This document shows positions 46,439 to 48,171 of a stretch of 48,171 nucleotides of DNA, piece after piece. The notes below the pieces were generated by a model. It was not told where the DNA came from. It made no database searches and saw nothing but the letters and a program-made list of their open reading frames with translations. This stretch comes from Bacilli bacterium (lineage in GTDB: Bacteria > Bacillota_I > Bacilli_A > Haloplasmatales > Haloplasmataceae), in contig JAAYWZ010000031.1 of the NCBI GenBank assembly GCA_012516175.1, forward strand, positions 1 to 48,171, read 5' to 3'. The stretch's first letter is position 1. Every line of letters begins with the position of its first letter. Position numbers and translations under genes: made by a program.

Positions 46439-47689
46439 ATGAATAAAATCATTATTCATGGGGGCTTTCCTTTAGAGGGGATTATTAATATCGATGGGTC
46501 TAAAAATAGTGTTGTAGCGTTAATACCAGCTAGTATTTTATCAAAAAGTGTTGTCCGTATCTACAACTATCCTAAGATTAGTGATGTTGGTGTATTAATC
46601 GACATTTTAAAAGAGTTAAATGTTAATACGAAAATTAATGAAACTTATTTAGAAATCGATAGTACAAATATTAATAATACACCATTAATCACTGCAAAGA
46701 TGGGCTCTCTAAGAGCTTCTTATTATTTTATGGGAGCATTATTAGGATTGTTTAAAGAAGCGGTTTTGCGTCTACCTGGTGGTTGTTACTTAGGACCACG
46801 CCCGATAGACTTGCATTTACAAGGATTTGCAGGCTTAGATTGTCGGTATGAAATCGATGATGAATTAATTCATTTACAGGCGGAAAAACTAATTGGTAGG
46901 GAAATCCATTTTCCATTCCCTAGTGTAGGTGCAACTATTAATACAATGTTAGCAGCAGTATTAGCGGAAGGAAAAACAATTATTTATAATGCGGCAAAAG
47001 AACCGGAAATTGTCGATGTCGCAAACTTTTTAAATCAGATGGGAGCTACTATTAAAGGTGCAGGTACTAGTACTATTGAGATAATCGGTGTAAAAATGCT
47101 TCATGGGACAGAATATCAGGTAATTCCTGATCGTATCGAAGCAGGTACATATCTGATTTTAGGTGCGATGTTAGGGAACCCATTAGAGATTAATAAAGTC
47201 AATCCGCATCACCTTAAAGCTCTCTTATCTACTTTAACTAATTGCGGTGTTAGATACGATATTAATGATGATAAAATCATTGTCCATAAAACGGATAAAC
47301 TATTACCTACTAATATTATTACCCAGGTTTATCCAGGGTTTCCCACTGATCTCCAACAAATTATTACCACACTATTAACCCAATGTAATGGTGTTAGCAC
47401 TATTACAGAAACCATCTATTCTGACCGCTTCCAAAATTGTCATGAACTAATAAAGATGGGTGCTAATATCGAGATCGATAATAAGCAAGCTATTATCAAA
47501 GGAAAAACACATTTAAAAGGTACAGAAGTTGTTGCGAAGGATTTACGGGGTGGAGCTTCGCTAGTACTTGCAGGTTTAATAGCGGAAGGAACAACCATAA
47601 TAGATGAGCCGCAACATATACTGCGAGGATATAGTAACATCATGAAAAAACTCCAAAAAGTTAAAGCTAATATTCACATGAGCACATAA
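46439..47689 (+). CDS. murA: UDP-N-acetylglucosamine 1-carboxyvinyltransferase
   Basis: MurA performs the first committed step of peptidoglycan synthesis, adding enolpyruvate to UDP-GlcNAc. The 416-residue protein has the KNS motif at residues 22-24 (GSKNSVVAL), the catalytic loop RLPGGCYLGPRPIDLH with Cys116, the fosfomycin-reactive residue, and GADLRGGASLVLAGL-like C-terminal block (AKDLRGGASLVLAGLIAEG). Adjacent rpmE suggests the second Gram-positive paralogue (MurAB/MurZ). ATG 46439 is chosen after GAGAGGG; the longer frame from 46424 lacks a site. Confidence 0.94.
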   Translation: MNKIIIHGGFPLEGIINIDGSKNSVVALIPASILSKSVVRIYNYPKISDVGVLIDILKELNVNTKINETYLEIDSTNINNTPLITAKMGSLRASYYFMGALLGLFKEAVLRLPGGCYLGPRPIDLHLQGFAGLDCRYEIDDELIHLQAEKLIGREIHFPFPSVGATINTMLAAVLAEGKTIIYNAAKEPEIVDVANFLNQMGATIKGAGTSTIEIIGVKMLHGTEYQVIPDRIEAGTYLILGAMLGNPLEINKVNPHHLKALLSTLTNCGVRYDINDDKIIVHKTDKLLPTNIITQVYPGFPTDLQQIITTLLTQCNGVSTITETIYSDRFQNCHELIKMGANIEIDNKQAIIKGKTHLKGTEVVAKDLRGGASLVLAGLIAEGTTIIDEPQHILRGYSNIMKKLQKVKANIHMST

Positions 47690-47704
47690 AAATATATATT
47701 TATC

Positions 47705-47732
47705 TTGAAATTACTCTTAGATATGTTATAAT
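47705..47732 (+). promoter_or_regulatory. Promoter of rpmE
   Basis: TTGAAA (47705-47710) and TATAAT (47727-47732) are 16 bp apart. A roughly 55-base leader follows, with a possible CTGGATT/AATTCAG stem. Confidence 0.8.
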
Positions 47733-47795
47733 AGTCTAGTAAAACTTACTCTGGATTTAATTAGCAAGTAATTCAGGGCGGAAGGAGTGAAAAAT

Positions 47796-48014
47796 ATGAA
47801 ACAAGGAATTCATCCTCAATATTATAAGACCAAAGTAGTATGTACAACATGTGGTAATGAATTTGAAACAGGTTCTACAAAACAAGAAATTCGTGTTGAT
47901 ACATGTTCAAATTGTCACCCCTTCTATACAGGGAAACAAAAACATGTTGTTGCAGCTGGTCGTGTTGACAAGTTCAATAAAAAATACGGTATCAATACTA
48001 CAAACGAACAATAA
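47796..48014 (+). CDS. rpmE: 50S ribosomal protein L31, zinc-binding type
   Basis: A 72-residue L31 of the large ribosomal subunit, zinc-binding (type A) form. Four cysteines at 16, 19, 37 and 40 in two Cys-x2-Cys pairs (VCTTC, TCSNC) bind zinc, followed by the conserved [17 protein letters not shown] precedes ATG 47796. It follows murA after its own promoter, an order also seen in Bacillus with rho between them. Its presumed terminator is disrupted by an insertion sequence. Confidence 0.96.
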   Translation: MKQGIHPQYYKTKVVCTTCGNEFETGSTKQEIRVDTCSNCHPFYTGKQKHVVAAGRVDKFNKKYGINTTNEQ

Positions 48015-48035
48015 GAAAAAAGACTGGCAATGATA

Positions 48036-48171
48036 TGATCCCCTTAAAGTAGACAGTACTAAAAAATAAAATGTACTATCTACAGAAAGGGGATTTTTCA
48101 TTTGGGAAGAAAAGCTAAGTTAAGTAAAGAAATGAAGTTAAGAATAGTTCAAGAATATTTAGATGGAAATA
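48036..48171 (+). mobile_element. Left end of an IS3-family insertion sequence, cut by the window edge
   Basis: The probable left terminus begins TGATCCCCTTAAAGTAGACA, typical of IS3/IS150-group ends, and is followed by the start of an IS3-type OrfA. Arms GTAGACAGTAC (48049-48059) and GTACTATCTAC (48073-48083), with one mismatch, plus CCCC (48040-48043) and GGGG (48089-48092), form a long hairpin around the end. The right end and the target duplication are outside the window. Confidence 0.75.
48102..48171 (+). CDS. IS3-family transposase OrfA, N-terminal fragment (runs off window)
   Basis: The reading frame starts at TTG 48102 and gives GRKAKLSKEMKLRIVQEYL before the window ends, the usual opening of an IS3 OrfA helix-turn-helix (K-x5-K-x2-I-V-x-E-Y). 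A GGGG site at 48089-48092 lies 9 bases upstream and is part of the end hairpin, which would limit translation when the transcript enters from outside. Only 23 codons are visible, so the family call leans on the terminal sequence as well. Confidence 0.7.
   Translation, partial: MGRKAKLSKEMKLRIVQEYLDGN

Overview
The window is a gene-dense, AT-rich chromosomal segment that starts at the replication origin of a member of the Bacilli, most likely one of the lineages around the Mollicutes boundary (Haloplasma, Izemoplasma, Erysipelotrichia-like). This rests on the gene order dnaA / oriC / rpmH-rnpA-yidC-jag-mnmE ... mnmG-rsmG-noc-soj-spo0J and ywiB-argS-rpoE-pyrG-fba, plus Firmicutes-type RNA regulators. 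TGA serves as a stop codon (mnmG, pyrG, the CysQ-like gene), so the code is the standard bacterial one, unlike Mycoplasma. A MurA with its catalytic cysteine points to peptidoglycan synthesis. No sporulation gene, tRNA, rRNA or CRISPR array was seen.

Region by region. 1-5272: dnaA (leftward), oriC with DnaA boxes, then the rpmH-rnpA-yidC-jag-mnmE block. 5276-9292: a T-box-controlled asparagine operon, asnA-rmuC-asnS. 9317-12382: leftward trkA-trkH potassium uptake behind a cyclic-di-AMP (ydaO-type) riboswitch, then the remains of a broken gene. 13225-19940: mnmG, rsmG, an unknown membrane protein, noc, soj, parB and a DUF951 protein, with a DnaA-box hairpin between noc and soj. 19959-26916: an ABC exporter, ywiB-argS-rpoE, pyrG behind a CTP-type attenuator, and fba. 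26943-30348: a ZIP metal transporter, an FAD oxidoreductase, and a leftward pair of ECF S-component and DUF1893 protein. 30456-35099: a one-carbon cluster, fhs, a class V aminotransferase, folD and a CysQ-like phosphatase, behind a striking palindromic operator.

The most interesting part is 35140-46322. It looks like a rearranged flavin-based extracellular electron transfer (EET) locus: an extended type II NADH dehydrogenase with a C-terminal membrane domain, an uncharacterised lipoprotein, a two-subunit long-chain prenyl diphosphate synthase (quinone side chain), a PplA-like lipoprotein with two flavinylation-type motifs, and a lipoprotein ApbE flavin transferase. The apbE gene is the last gene of an operon for aspartate to fumarate to malate to pyruvate (aspA, malic enzyme, two-subunit fumarase). 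A plausible reading is that fermentation or amino-acid-derived NADH is oxidised by the dehydrogenase, electrons pass through a (demethyl)menaquinone pool, and reach flavins on the surface lipoprotein that ApbE loads. EetA, EetB and DmkA are not in the window. Repeated TTCACAAA-type elements upstream of both the dehydrogenase and the PplA-like gene suggest shared control.

The window closes with murA, rpmE and the left end of an IS3-type insertion sequence that seems to have landed in the rpmE terminator.
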